From contig PMSW01000120.1 in the NCBI GenBank assembly GCA_003168215.1, positions 11,000 to 46,659 on the forward strand: a DNA stretch of 35,660 bases, given 5' to 3'. A model generated the notes under the pieces. That model was not told the origin of the DNA, searched no databases, and saw only the letters and a list, made by a program, of their open reading frames with translations. Numbering within the stretch: position 1 is the stretch's first letter; every line of letters begins with the position of its first letter. The position numbers were made by a program, and so were the translations under genes. The stretch comes from Actinomycetota bacterium. Its GTDB lineage: Bacteria > Actinomycetota > Actinomycetes > Streptosporangiales > Streptosporangiaceae. Below, one piece after another: positions 22,653 through 32,899 of the stretch.

Positions 22653-22690
22653 AACCCCTCACGGGTATTCCAATAACCCCGGAGGGGTAT
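22653..22690. promoter_or_regulatory. Two CsoR-like palindromic sites
   Basis: AACCCCTCACGGGTATT (22653-22669) and AACCCCGGAGGGGTAT (22675-22690) are two ACCC(C)-GGGGT palindromes that are also arranged as an inverted pair. Copper-sensing CsoR repressors bind TACCC...GGGTA-type G/C-tract palindromes. No csoR gene is in the window. The adjacent leftward operon has Met/His-rich membrane proteins. Identification is by motif resemblance only. Confidence 0.45.
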
Positions 22691-22773
22691 CTCGCAAAAC
22701 GCCTTTCAGGACGACCAGCCGGGCTCCCGTCAGGCCCGCCAGGCCGAGCTCAGTAGTCGTAGTCCGGCCGATA

Positions 22774-23250
22774 TCAGAGCAGCCGCGCGAGCCGGCGCAG
22801 CGAGGCGTCCAGGCCCCAGCGCGCCGGCGGTACTACCATCCACCGGCCGAGCCGCCCGGATAGCGGCCACGGCAGCTGCAGCCGCTCCGTCCACCGGAAC
22901 TCCGTCTGCTGCCCGCTGCCTGTCACCTCGAAGATGCCGAGCCCGCGCACGATGCGGCCGGTGTGCCGGACAACGCACCGTCGCGGCGGATCCCACTCCG
23001 TGATCACCATGGTGTCCGCGAATCCGACGGGGCCGATCCCCGTTCTGGCCACCACCTCGGCACCGATGCCGGTGCCCCCGCGGACCTGCGTCCCCCACAT
23101 CCACTCGCGCTGCCGGGACCAGTCCATCGCGACCTGCCACACGCGCTCGGCCTCCGCTGGTACCAGCACACGGGACGTGACCTCAAGTTGCGCGGACATG
23201 AGAGTGACGCTAGCCCGCCGGGATGGATCACGAGCCGTCGCGCTCTTCAT
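22774..23250 (-). CDS. SRPBCC (START-like) family protein
   Basis: From the ATG at 23250 this is a 158-aa protein; the fold proper starts at the internal Met (23199, MSAQLEVTSRVLVPAEAERVW). The segments WQVAMDWSRQREWMWGTQV, FADTMVITEWDPPRRCVVRHTG and FEVTGSGQQTEFRWTERL are those of polyketide-cyclase-like SRPBCC proteins, which bind hydrophobic ligands. The 23250 start is preferred because it overlaps the methyltransferase stop (TAATG); neither start has a strong ribosome site. It is the second gene of the methyltransferase operon. The gap 22691-22773 shows nothing notable. Confidence 0.82.
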   Translation of the reverse strand: MKSATARDPSRRASVTLMSAQLEVTSRVLVPAEAERVWQVAMDWSRQREWMWGTQVRGGTGIGAEVVARTGIGPVGFADTMVITEWDPPRRCVVRHTGRIVRGLGIFEVTGSGQQTEFRWTERLQLPWPLSGRLGRWMVVPPARWGLDASLRRLARLL

Positions 23251-23828
23251 TAGCCAGCTGCAGCCGTGCGCGCGACGAAGCTGACGACACCGTGACTGGT
23301 GTCGATCCGGATCTGGCCGAAGCCGGCCGCGGTCAGGCGGGCGGCCAGCGTTCCCGGGTCTACCGGGTTGCACGTGTCCGCCAGGTGAATAAGGCGGAAA
23401 CGCCAGCTCGGCTGGCTGTCGGTGCCGGCGAACACCCCGCCGGGCACGAGTACCCTCGCCGCTTCGGCGAAGAGCTTGTCCTGCGCGGCGCTGGACGGAA
23501 GGTGGTGCAGCATCGTGAAGCAGACCACGGCGCTGAACGTCGAGGCGCCGAAGGTCATGCTGGTGGCGTCGCCGTCCACCACGGTCACCGGCTGGCCGAG
23601 CTGGGCACGCAGCCGGCTGGCGAGCTCCGGATCGGATTCGAGTGCCGTCAGCGATGCCGTCCGCTCGGCGAGCGGCTGGGTGCTGGCACCGTATCCCGGA
23701 CCGAGCTCAAGCACGTTATCGCCAAGCGGCACGCCGTCGAGTGCGCGCGGCACCAGGGAGTCCGCCACAAAGGCAGCCCATTCGGGGGAGCGGCAGAGCC
23801 GCTGGTGATACCTGTTCAACGTGTCCAC
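23250..23828 (-). CDS. Class I SAM-dependent methyltransferase
   Basis: This 192-aa protein has motif I VLELGPGYGAST (about residues 39-50), the acidic end of beta 2 (LTALESDPELASRL), motif IV region VVCFTMLHHL and the post-motif VLVPGGVFAG. These define a small-molecule class I methyltransferase of the UbiE/COQ5-like type; the substrate is unknown. The start is GTG at 23828 with GGACGGA upstream. It is divergent from a TetR regulator 117 nt away, which probably controls this operon. Confidence 0.88.
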   Translation of the reverse strand: MDTLNRYHQRLCRSPEWAAFVADSLVPRALDGVPLGDNVLELGPGYGASTQPLAERTASLTALESDPELASRLRAQLGQPVTVVDGDATSMTFGASTFSAVVCFTMLHHLPSSAAQDKLFAEAARVLVPGGVFAGTDSQPSWRFRLIHLADTCNPVDPGTLAARLTAAGFGQIRIDTSHGVVSFVARTAAAG

Positions 23829-23945
23829 TCCGTCCTGTCTGTGCCCGTGGCCTGAGCCCGTATGCTAAGTTTTATGTAACATTGATGTTTCGTCAACAGG
23901 TAAGGCATAGTTTCCTAAGCCGCAGCAGGCGGCTACCATCAGCGG
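23829..23945. promoter_or_regulatory. Divergent control region between methyltransferase and TetR genes
   Basis: This 117-nt gap has an AT-rich centre. TTGATGTTTCGTCAA near 23889-23902 is an imperfect TTGA-TCAA palindrome, and TGTAACATTG lies next to it. Such a site between divergent genes is the usual place for a TetR operator. No single promoter pair can be fixed. Confidence 0.35.
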
Positions 23946-24569
23946 ATGGGCGACACGCCGCAAAACCCTCCGGACCCCGCAGGCCCGAGCGGGCCAGCCG
24001 GCCCGGAGGCAGACGACGGGCCAGTGCAGGATGAGCGGCTGCTCGCCGCGGCGGCACGCGTCCTGCAGGATGCCGGCTGGCAGGGACTGACCATCGAGGC
24101 GGTCGCCGAGGCCGCCGGCCTTTCCCGGGTGACGGCCTGGCGCCTCGGCGCGTCGCGCGAAGCGCTGATCGCGTCGCTACTCAGCCAGCTCGGCCAGAAC
24201 TACCGGCAGGCCATGTGGCCGGCGATTGTCGGCACCGGCACGGCACGCGAGCGGCTGGACCGCGCCATCGATGCCCTCTTCGACGTCATCGACGCCCACC
24301 TGCCGTTGCTGCTAGCCTCCGACACCGTGTTCCACCGGGCGACTGCGACGAGGATCAACTTCAACGAGCCGTTCACCCGCCTCTTCGAGGACGGCCTCAT
24401 CGATCATTCCGTCGCACCTATCGCCGACGATCCGGCGGAGTCCGCCGACCTGCTCTTCAATACGGCCTGCTGGCCGTATGTCCACCTCCGCGGGCGGCAC
24501 GGCTGGACCTCGGCGCGGGCCCGCCGGGGGCTGCACGGGCTGCTCAGCGGCAGCCTGGATCCGGGCTGA
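23946..24569 (+). CDS. TetR-family transcriptional regulator
   Basis: This 207-aa protein has a Pro/Gly-rich N-terminal arm (1-28), followed by a TetR HTH: RLLAAAARVLQDAGWQGLTI, then EAVAEAAGLSRVTAWRLGASREALIASLL. Trp stands where TetR proteins usually have Tyr or Phe in the recognition helix (TAWR for TLYR). The ligand domain is all-helical. It is divergent from the methyltransferase-SRPBCC operon, its most likely target. No clear ribosome site precedes the ATG. Confidence 0.85.
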   Translation: MGDTPQNPPDPAGPSGPAGPEADDGPVQDERLLAAAARVLQDAGWQGLTIEAVAEAAGLSRVTAWRLGASREALIASLLSQLGQNYRQAMWPAIVGTGTARERLDRAIDALFDVIDAHLPLLLASDTVFHRATATRINFNEPFTRLFEDGLIDHSVAPIADDPAESADLLFNTACWPYVHLRGRHGWTSARARRGLHGLLSGSLDPG

Positions 24570-24615
24570 TGGTCGTGAGTCCCGGCGCTCCGGGCACCAG
24601 CGCGCTCCGCCCGCC

Positions 24616-24943
24616 ATGGTGACAGCGGCCGTGCCCGATCCCGCGCTGGTGGTTCTGATCGGTCCTGCGGGCGCGGGGAAATCCACCTGGGCGGCGGAAC
24701 GATACCGGCCGCCGGCGGCGCGGCAGGACCGCCGCGGCGGTCTACGCCCGGCGGCACCATGCCGGCCTGGCGGCTGATCACGTCGGGAGATACCGGCAGC
24801 TCGCAGAGCGCGGTGTCAGCACGGTCTTCGTCTCGCTGCCTGACCTCGCCGGGCCCGACGACGTCCTGCGGCTCGCGCCGGTGGTCGCGGCATTCAGCCA
24901 GGACCGCGACCCGCCCCGCCCCGCGACTGGCGGCGACGCCTGA
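24616..24943 (+). pseudogene. Remnant of a P-loop kinase / luciferase-like oxidoreductase gene
   Basis: The frame from ATG 24616 gives PALVVLIGPAGAGKSTWAAERY, a P-loop kinase start, then loses sense and stops at 24775-24777. In another frame, about 24735-24943 encodes HVGRYRQLAERGVSTVFVSL, PDLAGPDDVLRLAPVVAAF and a stop, which reads like the C-terminus of an F420/FMN luciferase-like monooxygenase. A large internal deletion plus a frameshift would leave exactly these two ends. It could alternatively be two unrelated fragments. No function is expected. Confidence 0.5.
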
Positions 24944-25023
24944 GAATCTTCCGCGACCGGCCCCGCGGCACGCTGTCCGCTGAGCGCGAACGGCCGGCGG
25001 AAACAAACTGAGGGTCGGCTGGC

Positions 25024-25060
25024 TTGACAAGTGTAAGTAAGTAATTGACCAGGGAAGAGG
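25024..25060 (+). promoter_or_regulatory. Promoter/ribosome-site region of lon
   Basis: TTGACA (25024-25029) resembles a -35 box; no good -10 lies 16-18 nt on. The tandem GTAAGTAAGTAA (25033-25044) follows. AGAGG at 25056-25060 is the ribosome site for the ATG at 25066. A clear HAIR site for HspR was looked for and not found. The rest of the 24944-25065 gap shows nothing. Confidence 0.3.
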
Positions 25061-25065
25061 ACCTG

Positions 25066-27423
<2,358 letters not shown>

Positions 27424-27441
<18 letters not shown>

Positions 27442-28473
27442 GCCTGGCCGACAGGGCTCGGTGGTAGCCCCCTGGGCGTCTACGCCCAGGGGGCTTGCCT
27501 GCCACCCTGCCCCCTCCGCCGCCGCAACGGTTGCTACCGCGCCGGCGTCCGGCAGCCGGCCGGTTACCGTCAGCGCCAGCACGGCGGGACCGGCGCCCGA
27601 CACGACGGCCGGGATCCCGGCCGAGCGCAGCGCGGCGATCAGGCTTGCCGTCCGCGGCATCGCGGCCGCGCGGTAGCGCTGGTGCAGGAAGTCCTCCGTG
27701 GCATCCATCAGCAGGCCGGGGGCGCCGGTCAGCGCGGCGATGAGCAGGGCCGCCCGGGCCGCGTTCCGGGCGGCGTCCGCATGCGGGACCGCTGGCGGCA
27801 GGGCCAGCCGTGCCGCCGCGGTGGCTAGCGGCTCGGGCGGCACGCAGACGACAGGCGACAGCTCCGGCAACGGCGACAGCCGGGCGGACCTGGTGCCCGC
27901 CGCCGACGTCCATGCGATCGTGAGGCCGCCGGCCAGGCACGCGGCCACATTGTCCGGGTGCCCCTCCAGCTCGGCTGCCAGGCGCAGCAGCGCGATATCG
28001 GCCAGTCCCGTCCCGGCCGCGGCCTCCCGGGCCGCCGTCTCCTGGCCCGCAGCCCCGGCCGCAACATCCCCGGCCGCCGCCTCCCGGGCCGTCCTCTCCT
28101 GGCCCGCCTCCCCGGCCGGTGCCGCCCCGGACAGGGCACGCGCGGCCAGCAGGCCGGCCACTATGGCGGCAGCCGAGGAGCCGAGGCCGTATCCCTGCGG
28201 GATCGCGTTACGGCACCGAATGGCGATACCCGGCGGCTGGCCGCCCAGCGCCGCGAACCCGGCCCGCATGGCGCGGATGACGAGATGATCTTCCCCCGCC
28301 GTCGCGGTTTCCGCGCCGATGCCAGCTACCTCGATCTCCAGCCCGGCGCTGATGATCCTCGCCGCGACGATGTTGTGCAGCTTCAGGGCCAGTCCCAGGG
28401 TGTCAAATCCGGGCCCCAGGTTCGCGCTTGTCGCGGGGGCGCGGACGACGACAGGATGCTCCGGCCAGCTCAC
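27424..28473 (-). CDS. thrB: Homoserine kinase
   Basis: This 349-aa GHMP kinase phosphorylates homoserine in threonine synthesis. It has [17 protein letters not shown] (11-27), [13 protein letters not shown] (91-103, the phosphate loop) and GHPDNVAA, ending with the typical VDAQGA. An Ala/Gly/Glu-rich insertion at about 116-157 comes from a ~57-bp imperfect tandem repeat and makes it longer than most ThrB proteins (about 300-310 aa). The start is GTG, overlapping the thrC stop (GTGA). Its final codons contain a 13-bp hairpin and overlap lon by 18 bases. Confidence 0.93.
27466..27495 (+). terminator. Strong hairpin, likely lon terminator, inside the 3' end of thrB
   Basis: A perfect 13-bp stem, AGCCCCCTGGGCG with CGCCCAGGGGGCT, and a 4-nt loop begins 25 nt after the lon stop. 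It is formed by thrB codons for the conserved LGVDAQGA end, so the two convergent genes share DNA used as coding sequence on one strand and probably as terminator on the other. The hairpin is symmetric and may also slow transcription from the thr side. Confidence 0.75.
28022..28118 (-). repeat. Imperfect tandem repeat in thrB
   Basis: Segments 28022-28061 and 28079-28118 match at 36 of 40 positions with a 57-bp period (19 codons). They encode two copies of an [12 protein letters not shown]-like string in the insertion between the phosphate loop and GHPDN of homoserine kinase. Confidence 0.8.
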
Positions 28474-29534
28474 TCCAGCCCCAGCGCCGCGGCGGCGGCG
28501 CTGCCGTCCGCCGGGACCGTCACCGGCTCGGCCGCGGCCGCGATCGCCGGGCCGGGCTCCTTCAGCCCGTTGCCGGTGATCGTGCAGACGACCAGCGAGC
28601 CCGCCGGCACCTGGCCCGTCTCGCAGGCCTGCAGCAGGCCGGCCACCCCGGCCGCGGACGCCAGCTCACCGAACACGGCCTCCTTGCTGGCCAGCAGCCG
28701 GTAGGCGGACTGGATCTGCTCGTCGGTGACCGAGGCGATCAGGCCGCCGGACTCGTCCCGCGCGGCCTCGGCGAGCCGCCACGAGGCCGGGTTGCCGATC
28801 CTGATCGCGGTCGCGATCGTGCTGGGCGCCGTCACGGCCCGGCCGGTGACGATAGGCGCGGCGCCGCTCGCCTGGAAGCCGAGCATCCGCGGCACCCTCG
28901 TCGCGTCGCCGCTGGCCAGGTACTCGTTGTAGCCCAGCCAGTACGCGCTGATGTTGCCGGCGTTGCCCACCGGCAGGCAGTGCACGTCGGGTGCATCGCC
29001 CAGCACGTCGACGATCTCGAAAGCCGCCGTCTTCTGGCCCTGCAGCCGCTCCGGGTTGACGGAGTTGACCAGGGCGACCGGGTAGCTCTCCGCCAGCTTT
29101 CTGACGAGTTTCAGGCAGTCGTCGAAGTTACCGTCCACCTGCAGCAGCTTCGCGCCGTGCACCAGCGCCTGGGCGAGCTTGCCGATCGCGATGTTGCCCT
29201 GCGGCACGAGCACGGCGCAGCCCAGCCCCGCCCTGGCGGCGTAGGCAGCCGCGCTCGCGCTGGTGTTCCCGGTGGAGGCGCAGATGACCATGGTGGCACC
29301 CCTCGCTGCCGCCATGCTCACCGCGACGGTCATCCCCCGGTCCTTGAACGAGCCCGTCGGGTTAGCGCCCTCGACCTTGAGATATACCTCGCATCGGGTC
29401 ATCGCGGAGAGCACCGGCGCCGGCAGCAGCGGGGTGCCGCCCTCGCCGAGCGTGACCACCAGCCCGGTACCGGGCGACGGCAGCCGGTCACCGTACTCGC
29501 CGATCACCCCGCGCCACTGGCCGGCCAGGCTCAT
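28470..29534 (-). CDS. thrC: Threonine synthase
   Basis: This 354-aa PLP enzyme converts O-phosphohomoserine to threonine. The PLP Lys is K64 in [50 protein letters not shown] and the end [13 protein letters not shown] mark the short bacterial form. The ATG overlaps the hom stop (ATGA) and the gene's own stop overlaps thrB, so hom-thrC-thrB is one tightly coupled operon. Confidence 0.96.
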   Translation of the reverse strand: MSLAGQWRGVIGEYGDRLPSPGTGLVVTLGEGGTPLLPAPVLSAMTRCEVYLKVEGANPTGSFKDRGMTVAVSMAAARGATMVICASTGNTSASAAAYAARAGLGCAVLVPQGNIAIGKLAQALVHGAKLLQVDGNFDDCLKLVRKLAESYPVALVNSVNPERLQGQKTAAFEIVDVLGDAPDVHCLPVGNAGNISAYWLGYNEYLASGDATRVPRMLGFQASGAAPIVTGRAVTAPSTIATAIRIGNPASWRLAEAARDESGGLIASVTDEQIQSAYRLLASKEAVFGELASAAGVAGLLQACETGQVPAGSLVVCTITGNGLKEPGPAIAAAAEPVTVPADGSAAAAALGLE

Positions 29535-30859
29535 TCGCCCTCCTCGCCTTCGACTCGCAGCACGCTTCCGACGGCGCGGACGGCCGGCATCGCGCCCAGC
29601 TCGGCCACGGTCGCCGCCAGCTGCGACTCGCGTGCCGTGTGGGTCACGATAACCAGGTTGGCGTCTTCTCCCCTGCCCTCCTGGCGCACCGCCCTGATCG
29701 ACACGTTGTGCCGGGCGAACGCCTCGGCGACCGGGGCGAGCACGCCCGGCCGGTCGGCCACGTCCAGCGCGACGTAGTACCGGGTGAGCGCGTCGCCCAT
29801 CGGCAGCACGGGCAGCTCGGCGTAGGTGGACGTATCGGGGCCGCGGATCCCGGCAATGCGGTTGCGCGCGACGGCGACGACGTCGCCGAGCACGGCGCTG
29901 GCCGTCGGCCCGCCGCCCGCGCCCGCGCCGTAGAACATCAGGCGGCCCGCCGACTCCGCCTCGACGAAGACCGCGTTGTACGCCCCGCGGACCGCGGCGA
30001 GCGGATGCACCCGCGGGATCATCGCCGGGTGCACGCGCGCGGAGATGCCGCCGTCGCATCGCTCGCAGATCGCGAGCAGCTTGACCACGCAGCCGAGCGC
30101 GCGGGCGCTCGCTATGTCTGCTGCCCTTACCGCCGAGATGCCCTCCCTGTGCACATCCGCGGTGGTTACCCTGGTGTGGAAGGCAAGGCCGGCCAGGATC
30201 GCCGTCTTCGCCGCCGCGTCGAAGCCCTCGACGTCGGCGGTCGGGTCGGCTTCCGCGTAGCCAAGCGCCTGTGCCTCGCCGAGCGCGTCGGCAAAGTCCG
30301 CGCCCTGGGTATCCATCTGGTCGAGTATGTAATTCGTGGTGCCGTTGACGATGCCGAGCACGCGGCGGACCGCATCGCCGGCCAGGGACTCGCGCAGCGG
30401 CCGCAGCAGCGGGATCGCCCCGGCGACCGCGCCCTCGTAGTACAGGTCGGTGCCGTGCTCGCGGGCCACCCGGTGCATGGCGGCGCTGTCCTGGCCCAGC
30501 AGCTCCTTATTGGCCGTGACGACCGACTTGCCTGCCCGCATCGCGGCGAGCAGCAGCGACCTGGCCGGCTCGATGCCGCCCATCAGCTCGATCACGATGT
30601 CCACGTCGGGACGGGTCGCGAGGGTCATCGCGTCGGTGGTGAGCAGCGCGCTGCCTGCCGCCAGGCCGGGCCGGCGTGCTGGGTCACGGACCGCCACGCC
30701 CGCCACCTCAAGCGGCGCGCCCGCCCGCGCCCTGAGGTCAGCGGCCTGCTCGACGAGCAGCCGGAAGACTTCCGAGCCCACTACCCCGCAGCCGAGCAGC
30801 GCCACCCGCAGCGGCGCGCGATCATCAGTCCTGGGCACTGCAGGATGCTCCCCTCGCAC
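29531..30859 (-). CDS. hom: Homoserine dehydrogenase
   Basis: This 442-aa protein reduces aspartate semialdehyde to homoserine. The NAD(P) site is [13 protein letters not shown] (19-31). The catalytic region has [30 protein letters not shown] and [16 protein letters not shown]-terminal ACT domain (about 350-435, [23 protein letters not shown]) is the usual threonine-feedback sensor. The start is GTG at 30859. First gene of the threonine operon; its promoter should lie in 30860-31021, shared with the divergent DinB gene, where no clear box stands out. Confidence 0.96.
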   Translation of the reverse strand: MRGEHPAVPRTDDRAPLRVALLGCGVVGSEVFRLLVEQAADLRARAGAPLEVAGVAVRDPARRPGLAAGSALLTTDAMTLATRPDVDIVIELMGGIEPARSLLLAAMRAGKSVVTANKELLGQDSAAMHRVAREHGTDLYYEGAVAGAIPLLRPLRESLAGDAVRRVLGIVNGTTNYILDQMDTQGADFADALGEAQALGYAEADPTADVEGFDAAAKTAILAGLAFHTRVTTADVHREGISAVRAADIASARALGCVVKLLAICERCDGGISARVHPAMIPRVHPLAAVRGAYNAVFVEAESAGRLMFYGAGAGGGPTASAVLGDVVAVARNRIAGIRGPDTSTYAELPVLPMGDALTRYYVALDVADRPGVLAPVAEAFARHNVSIRAVRQEGRGEDANLVIVTHTARESQLAATVAELGAMPAVRAVGSVLRVEGEEGE

Positions 30860-31021
30860 GGCACCGGCCGCTCGTCCCGGCCCCCGCGGTCACCCGGTGG
30901 CAGAATCGCGGGGACGAGCCGGCCGCCGGTGCAGGCGGCCCGGGCAGTTCCCGCGGCTCCGATTGGCCTAGCTTACTGACAGGCTGGGCAGGACTGCGTA
31001 TCTCATCTGAGGGGAGTACCC

Positions 31022-31531
31022 ATGACAACGGCTGAACTGCTCGCCGATGCCTTCGGCCGGATTCACGAGGTGGTCCACCATACGGTCGACGGGCTGTCGC
31101 CCGGCCAGCTGGCATTCCGCCCCGACGGCCAGGCCAATTCGATCGCCTGGCTGATCTGGCACCTGACCAGGGTTCAGGACGATCACGTCGCCGCCGCGGC
31201 GGGGATCGAGCAGGCCTGGACGGCGGGCGGCTGGGTGGCCCGATTCGGCCTGCCGCTCGACCCGGCGGAGACCGGATACGGGCATGGCGACAAGGAGGTC
31301 GCCGCGGTCCAGGTGGAGTCCGCGGAGCTACTGATCGCCTACCACGACGCGGTCTTCGAGCAGACGACCCGGTACATCAGGGGCCTGGCCGACGCGGACC
31401 TGGACCGGATCGTGGACGAGCGCTGGGATCCCCCGGTGACACTCGGCGTGCGGCTGGTCAGCGTCATCTCCGATGATCTCCAGCACGCCGGGCAGGCCGC
31501 CTATGTGCGCGGCCTCAGCGACCTCGGCTGA
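31022..31531 (+). CDS. DinB-like (DUF664) metalloprotein
   Basis: This 169-aa four-helix-bundle protein has VVHHTVDGLSPGQLAFRPDG, WLIWHLTRVQDDHV and SDDLQHAGQAAYVRGL, with His residues that form the metal site in DinB/mycothiol-transferase-like proteins. In actinomycetes many act with mycothiol in thiol transfer or detoxification; the substrate here is unknown. The ATG has GAGGGGAG 5 nt upstream. It converges on the Nudix gene with 7 nt between. Confidence 0.88.
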   Translation: MTTAELLADAFGRIHEVVHHTVDGLSPGQLAFRPDGQANSIAWLIWHLTRVQDDHVAAAAGIEQAWTAGGWVARFGLPLDPAETGYGHGDKEVAAVQVESAELLIAYHDAVFEQTTRYIRGLADADLDRIVDERWDPPVTLGVRLVSVISDDLQHAGQAAYVRGLSDLG

Positions 31532-31538
31532 CCTGCCG

Positions 31539-32057
31539 TCAGCGGCCGATCCCCGGCACCGGCCGGCCGTTCTCCAGGTATCTGGGCGTTCCGGAGCGCT
31601 GCGCCGCGGCCACCCGGCGCCGGATCGGCTTCCTGAGCAGTTTCAGCGCGGCGGGCAGCCGGACCAGCCGGTGCCCGGAGATCTCCTCGGGCTGCAGCAC
31701 CATGGCGGCGAGGCTAGCGTCATCCAGCTTGCCGCAGTCGAAGAGGAAGCGGATTCCGCCCGGGTTACCGGGCTTGCCGGGACGGGCGGGCCGGGGCCGC
31801 CGGAAGTCGACGCAGGCCAGCCGGCCGGCCTGCACGTCGATACCGCACTCCTCGCGGACCTCGCGCCTGCAGGCATCCCAGGGCGTCTCCCCGTCGGCCT
31901 CCATCACGCCGCCGGGGATCGTCCACCCCGACTTGTAGGTCGGCTTCAGGATCAGCAGCCGCCCCGACTGGTCGAAGATCATCGCCCCGGCGGAGGCGGG
32001 AATGGCCGGCAGGACGTACGGCGGATCGCTGACGAGCAGGTGATCGCTGTCGGGCAC
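31539..32057 (-). CDS. Nudix hydrolase (172 aa)
   Basis: The Nudix box is GGVMEADGETPWDACRREV followed by REECGI, one residue longer than the consensus between the first Gly and Glu, after the strand GWTIPG. The second half is Arg/Pro-rich (RRPRPARPGKPGNPGG). A general nucleotide-sugar or nucleotide hydrolase role is expected; the substrate is unknown. The start is GTG at 32057. It is separated by 42 nt from the TetR gene on the same strand and could be read through from it. Confidence 0.88.
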   Translation of the reverse strand: MPDSDHLLVSDPPYVLPAIPASAGAMIFDQSGRLLILKPTYKSGWTIPGGVMEADGETPWDACRREVREECGIDVQAGRLACVDFRRPRPARPGKPGNPGGIRFLFDCGKLDDASLAAMVLQPEEISGHRLVRLPAALKLLRKPIRRRVAAAQRSGTPRYLENGRPVPGIGR

Positions 32058-32099
32058 AGGGGCAACATTACGGGCCGCGGCGCGGCATTCAGCGCCCGG

Positions 32100-32729
32100 T
32101 CAGCCGGCCGACTGATAGCGCAGGCCATCCGCGATGAGCCCGATCATCCGGTCTGCCTGGCCGTCCTCGACCGGCGGGCGGTCGACGACCATGCTGATCG
32201 CGTGCACGAGCCTGAGCAGGTCCGTGGCGCTGGCGTCAGCGCGCACCTCGCCGGCCTGCTGCGCCCGGCCGAGCAGGGCAGCCGCTGACCCGCGCATCAT
32301 GGCGCCGCATGCCGACACGACCTCCGAGTCCTTGCCGAGGGTGGCCACCAGGGCCGACGTCAGGCTGCGCTTCGTGCTGCCGAAATCGACCAGCGCCCGC
32401 AGCCAGGTCATCAGCGCCTCGCCGGGAGGCGCAGATCCGAGCAGCTCGTCCGCCCTGGCGCTCAGCACCTCCACCTGGTCGAGGTAAACGGCTTCCAGCA
32501 GCGCCTGCCGGGTCGGGAAATGCCGGTACAGGGTGCCGATCCCGACGCCGGCCCGGCGCGCGATCTCCTCAAGCGACGCGTCGTCAGCGCCGTGCTCGGC
32601 AAAGGCCGCGATAGCCGCGCTCACCAGCAGCCGGTAGTTCCGCTGGGCGTCGGCGCGCATCGGCCGCGCCGGAGGCCGCCCGGACGCCGGGGCACCGCCG
32701 GACGTCAGCGGCTCAGCGGGGCTGTTCAT
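32100..32729 (-). CDS. TetR/AcrR-family repressor
   Basis: This 209-aa protein has the HTH LLVSAAIAAFAEHGADDASL, EEIARRAGVGIGTLYRHFPTRQALLEAVY at about 32-78, a strong TetR match, then a helical ligand domain. The ATG at 32729 is chosen because AGGTG stands 7 nt upstream; the ATG at 32735 is too close to it. It is divergent from the DHA2 transporter, with two near-identical palindromes over the promoter, so it is very likely the repressor of both genes and responds to a transported compound. Confidence 0.92.
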   Translation of the reverse strand: MNSPAEPLTSGGAPASGRPPARPMRADAQRNYRLLVSAAIAAFAEHGADDASLEEIARRAGVGIGTLYRHFPTRQALLEAVYLDQVEVLSARADELLGSAPPGEALMTWLRALVDFGSTKRSLTSALVATLGKDSEVVSACGAMMRGSAAALLGRAQQAGEVRADASATDLLRLVHAISMVVDRPPVEDGQADRMIGLIADGLRYQSAG

Positions 32730-32749
32730 CAGCATTCACCTGACAGGAG

Positions 32750-32797
32750 TTGCAAAACGGAGGAGGCCTCCGTATAGTTAGCGGAGGAAGCCTCCGC
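32750..32797 (+). promoter_or_regulatory. Efflux promoter with two TetR operators
   Basis: TTGCAA (32750-32755) and TATAGT (32773-32778) are separated by 17 nt and point toward the transporter. Palindromes CGGAGG-AGG-CCTCCG (32758-32772) and CGGAGG-AAG-CCTCCG (32782-32796) lie in the spacer and just after the -10 box, 24 bp centre to centre. Binding at either would block the promoter. The site also precedes the divergent TetR gene, suggesting autoregulation. Confidence 0.75.
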
Positions 32798-32899
32798 TTT
32801 CCATAGTAGCTCACTCTCACCCTCGTCGCTCACTCAAGCCGCCAGCGCGGCCAGCCGGCCGCCCGGGGCTCTTCTCGGCATCCCTTCAGGAAGGCAATC

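Noticed and set aside
25024-25060. HspR (HAIR) operator before lon
   Set aside because: CTTGACAAG is present but the expected inverted CTTGAG-N-CTCAAG pattern is not.
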